Source: Varroa destructor (lineage: Eukaryota; Arthropoda; Arachnida; Mesostigmata; Varroidae). From it: DNA of 64,000 bases. The DNA lies in the NCBI RefSeq assembly GCF_002443255.2, contig NW_019211458.1, positions 25,180,757-25,244,756 on the forward strand, written 5' to 3'. Numbering within the stretch: position 1 is the stretch's first letter; each line of letters opens with the position of its first letter. The position numbers and the translations under genes are program-made. The notes below the pieces were generated by a model, which saw only the letters and a program-made list of their open reading frames with translations, searched no databases and was not told the origin of the DNA. This document shows, in pieces, positions 50,158 through 61,311 of the stretch.

Positions 50158-50337
50158 CTATAGCCCAGAGCGTCGATTAAACCTTTAGTTCCAAACTGAC
50201 TAGAAGATTTGGTGTTTGCCAGTTTTGACCACTGGCCAACTTTAGTTGACTTTCTTGATGCTACCTCTCGTCTAATGTCGCGCATCTTTTTTTCGAGCTC
50301 ACGACTGAGTACAGTCTGACTAAAGACATTGGCCACC
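50158..50337 (-). CDS. Candidate exon encoding a charged soluble segment
   Basis: The minus-strand frame encodes about 60 hydrophilic residues, including VANVFSQTVLSRELEKKMRD and then IRREVASRKSTKVGQWSKLA, ending in TAG. The strongly charged, helix-prone composition is unlike random AT-rich translation. A donor-like AG|GTAGAT lies at its end (50158/50157). The TAAG|GG acceptor at its start lacks a pyrimidine tract, which is a clear weakness. Its phase would join the 50695-50967 exon upstream, completing an ATG codon. No family is recognised. Confidence 0.25.
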
Positions 50338-50694
50338 CTTACTTGCTTAGTACGTATTTAATACGTACAAATATCATGTGTTTGCTTTTTTTTTATCTTT
50401 ATGGTTTTGTGAAAGAAATCATTCGTCAATTACGAGCCGAAGTCATCCGCTGAAGACGACTATGTCTATGCCAACACAGCAAAAAGAAAACAACAGAAAA
50501 GCGACGGGCAAACAATAGTTGCAGCAGCGACGTTGCTGGTGACTTTGTTGTGGTGTAAGTTGAAGAAAAATAGGCCGGTGATGGTGTTGCGCAGCCGGCT
50601 CTTTCCGTTAGTCTTGTCCTCTTTCGCGGCCCATCTCAGTGATGTATTTTGCTCAGATCCCAGCCTTTCGCCTTCTCCTTTCGGACTAGCTTAC

Positions 50695-50967
50695 ATGCCT
50701 CGGATTCTCTTGCTTTTGCACTCTTCTTGTTTGGCATAGCCACCTAATCGCTTGTTTCTACTGTCGGCTGTTGGACATTGGCTGGTCGACGACGGTATAT
50801 ACGGTTGATCCTTCCAGTCGTCCATCTCAGCCTCATCGATCATGATCATCGGTCGACAAATCCATCCATGTTTGCCACGGAGAGAAATAAGGCAGCAGAG
50901 GGCTAGGACAACGTCTATGAAGACGAGCACAGGAACAAGATAGGGCGGAACACCACCAAGAATAGAA
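50695..50967 (-). CDS. Candidate exon: single membrane segment plus charged tail
   Basis: A good minus-strand acceptor (CTGCCGCTGTTTCTTGCCCAG, AG at 50969-50968) opens a frame of about 91 codons. It begins SILGGVPPYLVPVLVFIDVV, continuing LALCCLISL as one transmembrane segment. A hydrophilic tail follows with RPMIMIDEAEMDDWKDQPYI and a KSKRIRG end. The stop TAA overlaps a donor-like AT|GTAAGC at 50695/50694, so this could be a terminal or an internal exon. Codons use G or C at many third positions, unlike the flanks. The layout suggests the cytoplasmic end of a type I membrane protein. I do not recognise the family. Confidence 0.35.
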
Positions 50968-51206
50968 CTGGGCAAGAAACAGCGGCAGTGACGATAGAGC
51001 CAGTATCTTGTTCGTTTTGTTCACTTATTTTCTAGTTCATATCACCAGCACCGCCGTCACGTCGTTTGTGGAGTGCGCGAGTCCGCTTGTTCTCTCCTTC
51101 TCTTGGCTTTACCGCATCTCGCCTCCTTCGCTGTTTACCTCTCTATCAGTTTTTCGAGCGCCCTATGCTTGCGTAAGTTTTTTTCGCTCGTTCCGTATTC
51201 CACCTT

Positions 51207-51407
51207 CTAACTAGCTTCTTCGTTGCGTGGTTCCAGTGGCCGTCGTGTTGTCGCACCATTGTTGCCAACAGCGGGCCCTTCCTGTTTAGCACGCGACGTT
51301 TCCGCCACGGCAAGATCTAAGACGACCGGCGCACTAACCTGCAATGATGAGGGCCTTTTGGCCGGTTGGGTAACTTGCCTGCTAACTGGCTCTTTGGTCA
51401 ATTTCAT
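51207..51407 (-). CDS. Candidate ATG-led coding segment (possible first exon)
   Basis: On the minus strand an ATG at 51407 opens 66 codons of hydrophilic sequence (MKLTKEPVSRQVTQPAKRPS, later ETSRAKQEGPAVGNNGATTR). A CAG|GTTAGT donor at 51339/51338 would give a first exon of exactly 23 codons. Its phase does not match the 50695-50967 exon directly, so an unseen exon would be needed if both belong to one gene. The overlapping plus-strand frame (51223-51432) is less protein-like. No family is recognised. Confidence 0.22.
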   Translation of the reverse strand: MKLTKEPVSRQVTQPAKRPSSLQVSAPVVLDLAVAETSRAKQEGPAVGNNGATTRRPLEPRNEEAS

Positions 51408-53067
51408 GGAAATAGACGCCAGCCTAAACTAGCTTTAGCTGGGCGGAGCTCCTTCATTCGACGCCTGTGTTAACTTTATGTAACCACGAGTAGTTCGTAG
51501 GACTGTCGAGATGATGTGTGTATTGCGTAAATAAAAAAACGAAGACCGCAGGGCAAGGAAACCACGTGATTGAGTGTCGTTAAAAATGCGAAAGGTATCC
51601 AGACTAAGTAATCTTTGACCGCCTTTAACCGTCATTACGAGTGCTAAGGATGCTGTTCTAAAAGTTGTTATTCTGCTAAAGCTGTTGAGGGGCAACTGGG
51701 CGAAAATCTGGAGCAGCGCGCTAGATGTGATAAAAGTGTTAGTAAATAACGTCTTTTTCTTTCTTGATTTTATCCTGCCATACTAGCTCGTTTATTTGGC
51801 CTAATTAGAAGCATTGGGAGAGCTACATTGGAAAAGGAACATAAGACGGGGGAAAGTGGTATCGCCAGCGTTCGAGTTCTGTCGTCAGTTGTAGTGAGCC
51901 AATCGAGCCATAAAGGCATTTAGCAACCCGCCGGCGTCGAGCCATAAAACGATGAGCTAAAATCGTGGCCGTAGACTGAACAGCTATCCCCATTACAGTT
52001 GGTGCGCACTCGTTCACAACATCGCTGAAACCTGCGACTGCCGACAAGCATGATGCCACATCGTATCAATGATAGGTCTCGCTAAAAGGGGGCTTGACCC
52101 GCTGTCCGATCATATTTTATGATTGTGCGACGTGTCGTCGTTGAGCATAAACTACTTCAATGAGTATCAAGAACAACGAATAGGTTACAAATAATTCTGA
52201 AAACCATTGCCATTTTTACAATTATTGCCTATCCATAAGATGAAATTGCGGGAAAAGGGTTGCGCATCCATTAGTTTATATATAAGTCAGAACGAAGCTA
52301 AGCGTTTTTGTCGAAGTGCTATGGCGAACGACCTCTTCGAATGCAATAATAATGAATAAATTTATGTTAAAGTTTTGGTATATCAGGCTCAAGAAAGTTC
52401 CCGTGCTTTCACTGAATATAAAACGCCTAATGTTCTATTCCTGTGACAGAAAATTATGTAGTAGACATCATTGTTGACGACTTTTCTTTCCGCCAAGTGA
52501 TGTATCTTATATCGCTAGAAAGTAGCGGGTTTCGCCTCGGAGTTTTCCAATCACGTTTTGAGTTGTTGATCCGTGTCGAAAGCAAGGCCACGAAGGTGAT
52601 TGCCTAGTGAACGGAAAAGGTAAAAATCTATCGGTCCGTAGAATGTGCAGGGGGCAGCGAAATCTCCTATTTAAAGTCCAGGAGGGCACCTTTGACAATG
52701 TTCGCCATGTGTCATCTCGCTTCCTCAGGAGAAGAATGACTCGACCTAGTCTGTGGGGCCTTTTCTTTTGACTATTCTATTCGGCTCAATGTAAGTAGGC
52801 CAAATAAATATGCCGATCAACTGTCTGATCCATCGGAAGCAATTCCAATAAATTAAGCCTTTGCTGTCTGTTAAATGCGCAATCTTATCACTGGTGGCAA
52901 TTCTGTGCAAAAATCGCTTATTGTAGCCTCGCGACCCTCAATATCAGGCGAGATGTTGGAACGTAGCACTGAGCCATAATTCCTTGTTGGAATTACAAGT
53001 TCATAAGGTACCTATGCCTCAAGTTCCTGTCTAAACGAAAAGGGACTCTGGGTGGCTGACGGCGGTC
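51408..53067. other. Intervening DNA with anonymous minus-strand frames
   Basis: Minus-strand frames at 51435-51695, 51823-52059 and 52507-52698 are open but unrecognised. The middle one (non-ATG start, ASCLSAVAGFSDVVNECAPT and so on) is the most protein-like and could be another exon of the 50-51 kb locus. No clean splice pair was found. Confidence 0.25.
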
Positions 53068-53199
53068 GTGTGGCTGCAGCCTATTTTTTGGCCAATTCCC
53101 AAGTTGTTCGTTAGCCATTTTCCTTCAAAATACCTTCGCATAACCGTCATTGAGCTTAGAAGATCCGCCAAAGGAGGGTCATCTTCTAGATCCCGGACC
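53068..53199 (+). other. Candidate exon ending at a consensus donor
   Basis: The plus-strand frame runs to a CGGACC|GTAAGTAT donor at 53199/53200, with FPSKYLRITVIELRRSAKGG then SSSRSRT before the site. Acceptor-like AGs (GTGGCTGCAG near 53078, AATTCCCAAG near 53102) lie upstream but are poor in pyrimidines. The complementary minus-strand frame is equally protein-like (VRDLEDDPPLADLLSSMTVM), so strand is uncertain. No family is recognised. Confidence 0.2.
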
Positions 53200-54313
53200 G
53201 TAAGTATATTTCGGCAGCATTCTGGCCTTGGTGAAATACATGATATAAAAGGTGTTGGAAATGCCCTTTTCTCCAGCTGAAACACCCGTCGTCGAAGCTG
53301 ACATGTACTCACGCCACAGTACCGTTACGGAACGCTTTGGAACTGTATATTATATGTGGGCGGAACTGAAAAATAGACGCGGTAACCTTTTCCTCAACCT
53401 AACAATTTATGGTTCTGTTTCCCCAAAAAAATGTCACAGATATTCTGATATAACTACAGAAAATAACTCTAAAATTAACTCTTGTCTTCCTTCGTTAATA
53501 TTCATTTGCTGAAGATGTCAAACATTCGTATCCTTAAGCCAAATTTAGACCTGCCTTCTAACGCGCTTGAGTTTTGACTTCGACAGAAAAGCATATAGAT
53601 AGATGTTCATAGGTAAAGTGGGAGCGTATCGGTTAATGAAACCAAATTAGAATATCCAACTTCTTCACTGATGAATTCGTTACAGACTATCTACAAAATG
53701 CCCACTTAAAGTAATAGCATCACGCGCGTTTCCCATGCAAAAAAAATAATTTGCCAGGCATCATTTACGACCAACAAAATGTAAATCGATATCGGGTTAA
53801 GTAGGCACTAACGTATCTCATCTCTGTATTTTATAAATAAAATTTACCTATGGCCAAATGCAGATCTGCGTCGTGAATCGATAGAATCACGTTACCTTTT
53901 GGTTGTAGAAATCATAGTCTAAATCATAACTTAAATGTAATTGATTTTTTATATAACCGTTTTGAGTGGGCAGCCTCGTAAGAATATGCTAACGAAGTTA
54001 CTGAGTCTGAACGAAACCAATTTTCAATAAACGAATCGTACGACAATTTTCGAGTAACTAGCGGGCCCTAGATACCTCGATTATGTAAATTTGTCGGTGT
54101 TCTTAATCGTTTTAAGTTACGTATGTATCAGATACAAATATAATAGTTGACAGCGTAATGAGACGTAGAACTGAGGTCTGGAGCTCGTTACGAAATGGAA
54201 ACGAGCTTTTAGCAATAAGTATTAAAATAAATATCAAAAAACCCATTCCATTGTATATATATATATTCAAATAATTTTATTAAAAATCTACGATGGAATG
54301 GATTTTTTCCGGT
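53200..54313. other. AT-rich gene-free DNA
   Basis: Apart from an anonymous 86-codon frame at 53252-53512, nothing stands out. An inverted pair CCATTCCAT/ATGGAATGG lies at about 54243-54302, around a short TA tract (54254-54266). Confidence 0.4.
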
Positions 54314-54320
54314 AAAACAC

Positions 54321-54362
<42 letters not shown>

Positions 54363-54369
54363 ATGTTTT
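54314..54369. repeat. (TA)n microsatellite with inverted-repeat flanks
   Basis: Nineteen AT units (54323-54360) are bracketed by AAAACACCC (54314-54322) and GGATGTTTT (54361-54369), which pair at 8 of 9 positions. A short (AC)5 follows at 54381-54390. The plus-strand frame across it is IY-repeat translation, not a gene. Confidence 0.9.
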
Positions 54370-54390
54370 TAAATATATATACACACACAC

Positions 54391-55180
54391 TAGTCTTTTC
54401 ACTGCTCTTTCAATTTATTTATCACCAATCTTTAATTGTGTTACGGCGTTGAAAAGCTTAACAATTGGGTTAAGTTCTGCTTGTTTAGTCTTAATTACAT
54501 ACGTTTAACATTGGATTCGGTCTTTTATCTGATGAATACTTTAAAATGAATAACAAATAGATTATCCACACCGATCTTTGCTTGTATCTCGTAGGGGAAG
54601 GACTCGAGTTATAGCGCACGTTAAGGTAAATAGGTTTGCCTAACAGTTATCGTTGCTCAAAACTGACTTCAGGAGATCATTGCTAAACTTTCAAGGTGGA
54701 ATGAAGTGTGTTCCTTAGATGAAAGATAAGACTTTTTAGTTTATAAAGCCAATTTTAAATAATGCTCTCAGCTATAGAATCTACAATGGTACACGCCACG
54801 CTTCTATCAGATTCTTTCAATAGGTTTTTAATTTTAATAAAAAGTAAATAATGTCACAAATTTGCTTACTACTCATCAGAAATATAAATCTTTAGTTTCA
54901 GTTATTTGTCCTGGTTGGCCTAGACTTTTTCTAGACACTTACCCTTTCGTCCCTACCGGACACTAATTCGCACCCATACTTAAAGCAAATCATATGTTCT
55001 TAGTTCGTTTGCTTGTACTGGCTACATATGCTATTCAAGCCAGAGGTGAAGGTTAGTGCTAGAAACCAGTGGGAGTCAAGCAGTTACTCTACAACTTGGT
55101 CGATAGTGAACTCCCGGTCGGTTCCCCCCGTTCGTTGCATCCTCTAGTTCAGAAATTCTGTCCTCGTTGCCCTCTGCAGG
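54391..55180. other. AT-rich DNA rising to GC-rich at the end
   Basis: No frame above 60 codons is open before 55140. An acceptor-like CCTCGTTGCCCTCTGCAG| ends near 55180 on the plus strand. Confidence 0.4.
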
Positions 55181-55311
55181 TCCCGTAAATGGCGACTACC
55201 ACTACCGCCGCCTTTGTTACCGTGGCAGACACCTAACCAGCTGCCAAGCCTACTGAGCGAATGCAGTCGTAGTTTAGCGATGTGAGAAAGGCAGCTCGTT
55301 ACTAAGTCAAG

Positions 55312-55432
55312 ATGAGCAGTATTGCCGGGGGCGATGGGAACGGGGTGGTGACGGGAAATGTGAGCATGCTTGACTGTTTTATGAAGCAATTTCGTCGAAG
55401 GACTCACAGTGATCCAAGCCAGAGCTGGCTCG
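55312..55432 (+). CDS. Candidate first coding exon (hypothetical)
   Basis: An ATG at 55312 in the favourable context TCAAGATGA has an in-frame TAA nine bases upstream. It opens a frame that reaches a strong donor, CTCG|GTAAGA, at 55432/55433. The 121-nt exon encodes MSSIAGGDGNGVVTGNVSML and then DCFMKQFRRRTHSDPSQSWL, ending one base into the next codon. The FRRRTHSDP segment resembles a basophilic-kinase or 14-3-3 type phosphosite (RR.xS.P). A likely acceptor at about 55180 would make this part of a larger 5' exon. The frame stays open past the donor to 55659, so the splice is inference. No family is recognised. Confidence 0.35.
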
Positions 55433-56400
55433 GTAAGAGATCTGGCGTCAGTCCGCCGTCCAAAGCTAGCGGGCCAGCTGGGGGTGCGGGTTTACGCAGG
55501 CGCCGCATTTACGCAGATCGCGGTAGGCTCACTGGATCGACGGAAGTGGCTGCTACTCCTGTCAGTGTTAACCTTTTGCCAGCCGCCTCTGTCTTTCCAA
55601 TTTCTATACGTTTTGCCTTTGCTCTATATATGGATGCTGGAAATAATAAGAGTTTTTAGAAGAGGAGTTAACCCCGTTTTCTTCACTGGCCAATAGCACT
55701 CGTATATCTGCTGCCTCCTTCCTTTGGTGATAGCGTCGGCAGCGCGTTGAAGTCGCTTTGGGTTTGTCTACCGAAGACCCTCTCTGACGGTGTCTCTCTT
55801 CCCCTCCGGTATTTCCTATCAAAAGTACTAAACATTACTTAACTGGCAACCGTACCGTTTCGCTCCTTTCCATCCCATTTGCAGCTATCCCTGATGCCGA
55901 ACTCTCATCGCTAACCCGCCTATCCTTGCCCTAGACCATCGCTTATGACCTCCTGCAGGTGATGGAGAGCTCACTCACGCTTCGCTTTGGACCCACCTCA
56001 GCCGGCCGCTGGCATTGGTGTGCTGCGTTTAGTATCACGGCAGCTGCATAGAAAACGGAGAACGAAGAAAAAGAGTAGGATAACGAAAAAAAGATAGATG
56101 GAGAAAGGGAAAGACAGAAACGACGATAGAGAAGCTTCGTTTGTTTAGCCATCCGAGCAACGCATAAGCTTTTGACAGCATCTGCGGATGCTACTGTGAG
56201 ACGCCCTTGGTAAACGCCGGCCGAGTAACGAAGGCTGGACGGTGCAGCAAGCGTTGCAAGCCACACGCAGATTGCGCTTGATACGGTAACTAACAAGAAA
56301 ATGGCTCAAAGTACAGTAAATAACGGTAGTACCAGTAGCTAAAGCAAAAACGCAAGAATAAAAAGCCGAGCGAAAAAAAGGCAACTAAACCTTCTATGAA
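55433..56400. other. GC-rich island, open on both strands
   Basis: Frames of 95-117 codons are open on both strands. At 56145-56296 all three minus-strand readings are open or nearly so, which points to low stop density rather than coding. A minus-strand acceptor-like CATTTTCTTGTTAG lies near 56288. Intron or 5'-flank of the candidate 55312 exon is the most economical reading. Confidence 0.3.
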
Positions 56401-59100
56401 GATGATAAAGCACCATTCGTGTGTTCAACCCCCACATGTGTAACTTGGTGCGAGTTGGTTCATAAAGAAAGGGAATGGACGAGAGAGGAAAAAGGCGCGA
56501 GAAAAAATATTTTTTGCTCTGAGTATCGATCGACTAAAAATGTATGTTTTTACATAGAAATTGTATATATAAATATGTATCCCTGTATATATATAAATAT
56601 ATGTATAATATACGATATGTAACAGTATGTGCGATTGGCCCGTATCTCAAAATAGAAAATATGTCATAATAAGACTTTATTCTCAAAATTTCGAATTTTT
56701 TTATTTTATAATTGCTGTTGAAAATGTTTGCTTATTGAAATGCTTTTCCATGGCGAACGGATTATGAATTATACATTTTTACTATAAAACTACGTATGCA
56801 GATGTAAGAACTAGAGTAACAGCAGTGTGGGAAAAATATAATTGCAACAAAAGATATGCATAGCGACATTTTGTAAACGATCATATGTAGCACTCTTAAA
56901 ATAAGCTTTGATTTAAAATCCCTGATCTTGCAGGTGTTACTATTAATGCACAATTGATGTATAGGCACTATATATCACACAAGAGCCTATATCTAGAGCT
57001 AAAATTATAAAAAGCGTTTCTTCCTATCGGTATGTCAACTTTGGGCGTTCTATGGCTTCATGGTACATAATACATAAAAAAGAATCGTATTATTATTATC
57101 CCGGTTGCACTACAGATACTGGTTTTCAAATCTATTGGATGTTGTAGATCATTTTACCTACAATGGACTAGGTTTAGATTAGAAATATTTCAAACGAAAC
57201 CGGGTTACCATCAAAGTACCGCAGACAAATACCGGTAATATTCGAACACTGCAGAAGCGCCCCCGACCTAGAATCAATTTAGTCATTTTATTTCAATTTA
57301 CATCAATTTAGACGTTCAATACGACACCGGCACAGGTGATCGGAAATAACATTCACGTCAATAGATCTCAGAGCGATGCTATGACAGTTGTTGAACGCTT
57401 CAAAAAGTCAGATAAAGACTTACCGGGGGTTAACAGTAAAAAATGAGTCATTTCTCTTTTAACACTTAATACTATCTTTACACTCTTTTAACACAATAAT
57501 AATGGATAATACCTAACTGATTTCGTAAATCTTTTTTGTCATTAGGTACACGTGCTAATATGTCGTTGTTACATAGTAGATGTGTTAAATGAAACTGTCG
57601 TATGATCCTTATTCAATGCCTGTGCCTTCAAACCGACCTTTACGACCTTTCTATTTGAATCTGAGTAGAGTTTATTTGAACTCAACATAGTATTCATCGA
57701 AATTATAACGGGTTTATAGAATGAAGAAGGTTTTCCCGATGCATGTAGAAGTAAATCAGTCGGGGGAAAAAAATAGGGAAAGAGACATCTGAAACAAACA
57801 GGCATCACCATTATCCAGTTTATTAAACGTAGACTTTTGTCCTAGTTTTAATAAAACACGTGCTACTAGATACCTGATATCCCTATGGCTTTCATTGAAA
57901 TATGCCTCGGAAGGTATATTAGGTTGGCCCTAAACCCAGGCAAATTCTGCTCCATGTGGGCAATGTTCCATTAAATAACTCCAGTAATTATGCGATTATC
58001 AATCGAAAGCTTTGAGATAAAATACCTATCTTACAAGCAACGGAGTTGACGGTTCCTTACTTGCGCACCCAATAAACACCCGGCCGATTCTCACCGCTGA
58101 GCTCGAGGAAGATGGCGAAGCCAATTATTAAATGAACAGACGAAGCTGTCGTTTCGTATTTTACATTTTCTACAAAACTCTGTAGATTTTTAGCGTTTAT
58201 TCGAAGTAAAGCCGTCCATTTTACGCATTAGATCAGGTTCAAGGTTGAATCGATGGCAGGATAGAACAGCCAATCTACTGGCGTACGTCTGTTGCGCACA
58301 TCGCATACGTAAATACCTACACAACTGTACGCAACTACATAGGGTCTACATGAAGTCGATTATAGTACAGACTCTCTAATGATCCGTTACAGGTAATTGC
58401 GCATCCGTTTTAGGTTGTACTTCACAAATTATTCCCACCCTGTCGATAGGCTATAGTAATCGTCTTAACTCATAGGTTAAGTAAATTTTATGACCATCAG
58501 TCTTCCACTAATCCACCTCATTTAGTGTCTGAAGCCTGAAAGCTCGTTCGTTAGTAGCTTGAGATTTCGGTGCATAAGGACTGACACCTTATAATCGCAT
58601 CTGAATGACTTCTTGTTGACAACTCTCAGCTTTTTCCTTGAACAGCGTCCATCGGTTGAACTACCTTAGGTCACTATTTCAATCACCAATAATTAAATAA
58701 TAAAAGGATTAATGAACCAGCTAACATTGTTACTTGTTATTGCAGACAAAGTGATCCTAGATAGAGTTTACTACTGTTTTAGCACAACTAACAGTGCACC
58801 ACGCTTGTTAGCGGCGGCAATTTTGAATACACTTATTTCTTTTATATTTTTAGATTGCAACTATAGTCTTAATCAACTGTTTTCCATTGCCCGCAATTGC
58901 TCCACTGATCGATCCCCCCAACGACCGCATTCGTGTGATCTTCGCTTTGTCGGTTACAAAAGCTCTAGCGGTAGCTAGAACTTTCGTAAAAGAAGACACT
59001 AGATAGCAAGCAGGCAAATTTGTTAGTATCGAGCAGTTTTCCAATATATTGTAGCACCTAGGGGCTGCATAGTTGGACAAGGAGGAAATGAAACGGCCCT
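56401..59100. other. AT-rich gene-free DNA
   Basis: A TA-rich imperfect tandem lies at about 56562-56607 (two GTATATATAAATATGTAT-like units). ATCAATTTAG occurs twice near 57271-57313. Anonymous frames reach 88 codons. Confidence 0.4.
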
Positions 59101-60089
59101 TGGCAGCCTCTGCAGAGCATCGGCTGTGGCTCCCATCGGTCGAGCTCTACGATATGGTCGGGCGCATCGCTTTAACAGGAAAAATAGTTAGCAATGCGTT
59201 GTTATCTCGATGAATCATTACGCACAACGAACTACACTCAAGTTGAGTCGACTGCACCATCTCAGTACCCCTGCTTCAGCGGCTGCTGCTCTTCAAACTG
59301 GATTCAGGCCCATGGCCCAGCTTGGCCATGTGGCAATCCCCTAAATTAAACAGGCTGTTGTCCCTGGATCGGCATCGGTTACCGCCGACACCAACAACTA
59401 TTACCATCAATAAACTCCGCCCACTCACACCCTTTCCACTGCATACCTGATCACCCGATGCTACAAACCCAGTTTCGACTTCCTGGTAACAAATAATTAT
59501 GTTCTCAGCCGCCCAGTCCTTTGTTGAGTGAAGGATCCTGAGAGTTCTTCCAGACAGAAACGGCTCCAAAGCGAGTTAAAGTGATGATTTAGATTAGCTT
59601 TAGCCATTACTTGACTGATTTCATGCCATTGAATGATACAATCAGAATCCAGTGAACGTTGAGTGAGCCACTCTAGATAGATCGTCGATAGCGATGCCAA
59701 AACAGTAAAGTACGGCCGGTTATAAGGTTAAATATTAGCAGTGACAGCAAAGAAAATGTTAATGAAATTGAAAATTTACACACAGAAACAATTTCAGATG
59801 GACAAAGGCTGCAAGTGATAGTTCGTATTAGCTTAAAGCGTGAGCCTTATCACCAATTAGACTAGTAAACTGCGTTAGTTTCGTACCCTTGGTTGTTTTC
59901 AATGGCGCTACGCCATAGCGTTGTTAACGGCCGGGGCAAATGTTCTTCCACAACTCCTTTAACAATATAAATGTAAACTAGCAAAACATATCTACACGAA
60001 ATGTTACTGGTAGTGAAACAAAGGGTTTTCTCGAGAAAAATCCAATTTGAGTTCCTTTGAAGCATGAGACTCTTTTACTATCTGTTGGA
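59101..60089. other. GC-richer patch, then AT-rich DNA
   Basis: A 97-codon minus-strand frame (59276-59569) contains an acceptor-like TTATTTGTTACCAG and a donor-like ATCAG|GTATGC 36 bases apart (EVETGFVASGDQ). That is too short to call. Nothing else stands out. Confidence 0.25.
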
Positions 60090-60140
60090 TTTCACTTTGA
60101 AGTGAGACGAGTGAAACTGACAAACGATTAAAGTGAAACT
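60090..60140. repeat. Alternating direct and inverted AAGTGAAA motifs
   Basis: TTTCACTTT (60090-60098) is inverted at 60130-60138. TCACTT/AAGTGA forms an inner 6-bp stem at 60092-60105. GAGTGAAACT (60110-60119) and AAGTGAAACT (60131-60140) are near-direct repeats. Four related 6-9 bp motifs in 51 bp suggest a small structured or protein-binding element. Confidence 0.7.
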
Positions 60141-60238
60141 CCGTTCCAAATAAGTGCTAACGCTGTACTTCAATATAATCATTTTATTATCAACACGTGT
60201 TGTTAGTATGTGACATTGAATGAAATACATGGCCATAT

Positions 60239-60424
60239 ATGCTTTCAATCCTTCGGTTTAAGCTTGGACTTATATTTCGCCTGCCGGATGAAGTTTCAGT
60301 GATTCTGGTTGAAGCTACTAAGCAAAGAAACGCCATGCGTGCTCTAAAGCTCACCACTACAACAATACCTAAAGAAAATAGCTTGTGCATCGTTCTGTTC
60401 TATGAGATTTATGGACGAAGCTAA
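60239..60424 (+). other. 61-codon ATG frame, unrecognised
   Basis: The translation includes RLPDEVSVILVEATKQRNAM and is fairly protein-like. The minus strand is also open (60190-60390). No family is recognised. Confidence 0.15.
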
Positions 60425-60528
60425 ATTAACATCAACATCCATTGGTTAGTGCCTGTCTTTCTCAATGCAACCTGCCATACATCGCTGAGTTTCAAAACTC
60501 TATATAATTCTTTGCCCCATTTTTACAG

Positions 60529-60590
60529 CCGACATGCCTCCCCCGCCACCCACTCTACCCTCCGCCAAAATGACTAGGTTTATTGCTTAA
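60529..60590 (+). CDS. Candidate terminal exon with proline-rich C-terminus
   Basis: A strong acceptor (TTCTTTGCCCCATTTTTACAG ending 60528) is followed by a frame reading DMPPPPPTLPSAKMTRFIA and TAA at 60588-60590. The C-rich stretch gives the PPPPP run. It could equally be an ATG-led 18-codon peptide or a non-coding exon. No upstream exon was paired with it. Confidence 0.22.
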
Positions 60591-61226
60591 ATAGGCCACC
60601 GTCTTTTCCACAACCTGTCTTATCCACGAGCTGTAGTAAAAAATGTACTAGTACGCCATAACTACTACTTTAAAGCTATGCTGATTTCATGCGCGTTCCA
60701 TGGAGCGAACGTAAACACGCAACGGTTACTCCGCTGAATTCAAGACTGCGTTATATATACTAAAATTGATGATATATGGTACAGACGCTGTATTGTCCGG
60801 TGTCGGTGGCATGATGGAACGAAATGCACATGCTAAAAGATACAGGCTAAACTGGCCTTGGATCTAGCAGACGGGCGCCATTAAATCTTACGAACGCGAA
60901 TGAAACATAAGTGACATATGAATTGTATGACATTTACACATTAGGCAGAAGGACCTACTTCGAGCCTGCGAGGCTGCGCCTTTCTTTATGTACCGTCATA
61001 TTGAGTAGCGTTTACGCCCGCCAATGAATAAGCCAGGATCTTACCTTCTTGTTCATCGCTTGCGCTGTAACGTGGTGATGCTGGAGCTGACAATAAGGGC
61101 CTGACAGATGTGAACGTGTGACCGGCCAATGTTAAAGTAAGTTCGATTTCATGAGCTAGCATGCACGAAGCATCGAGTGAGTAAAAATTAGTTCCGATTT
61201 TCAGACAACTTGAAAAACAGTAGTAA
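60591..61226. other. Gene-free DNA
   Basis: No frame above 60 codons is open and no repeats are evident. Confidence 0.45.
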
Positions 61227-61311
61227 TTTCCACAAAAAAAAAATTTTGCTTTTCAATAAAGAAAAATGTAAGAACTTTTCCTTTCTTTTTTTGTGAAAAT
61301 ATTTTTTGCTT
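61227..61311. repeat. A/T-tract inverted repeat
   Basis: TTTCCACAAAAAAA (61227-61240) pairs with TTTTTTTGTGAAAA (61286-61299) apart from one extra C. TTTTGCTT is repeated directly at about 61243 and 61303. It may be the ends of a tiny non-autonomous element, but poly-A composition makes chance plausible. Confidence 0.5.

Noticed and set aside
54293..54508. 71-codon plus-strand frame with an IYIY repeat
   Set aside because: It is translation of a (TA)19 tract, with no protein-like sequence outside it.
56145..56296. Signal-peptide-like minus-strand translation (VSSAICVWLATLAA)
   Set aside because: Other minus-strand frames are open across the same stretch and the start codon is not ATG, so this is best explained by low stop density in a GC-rich island.
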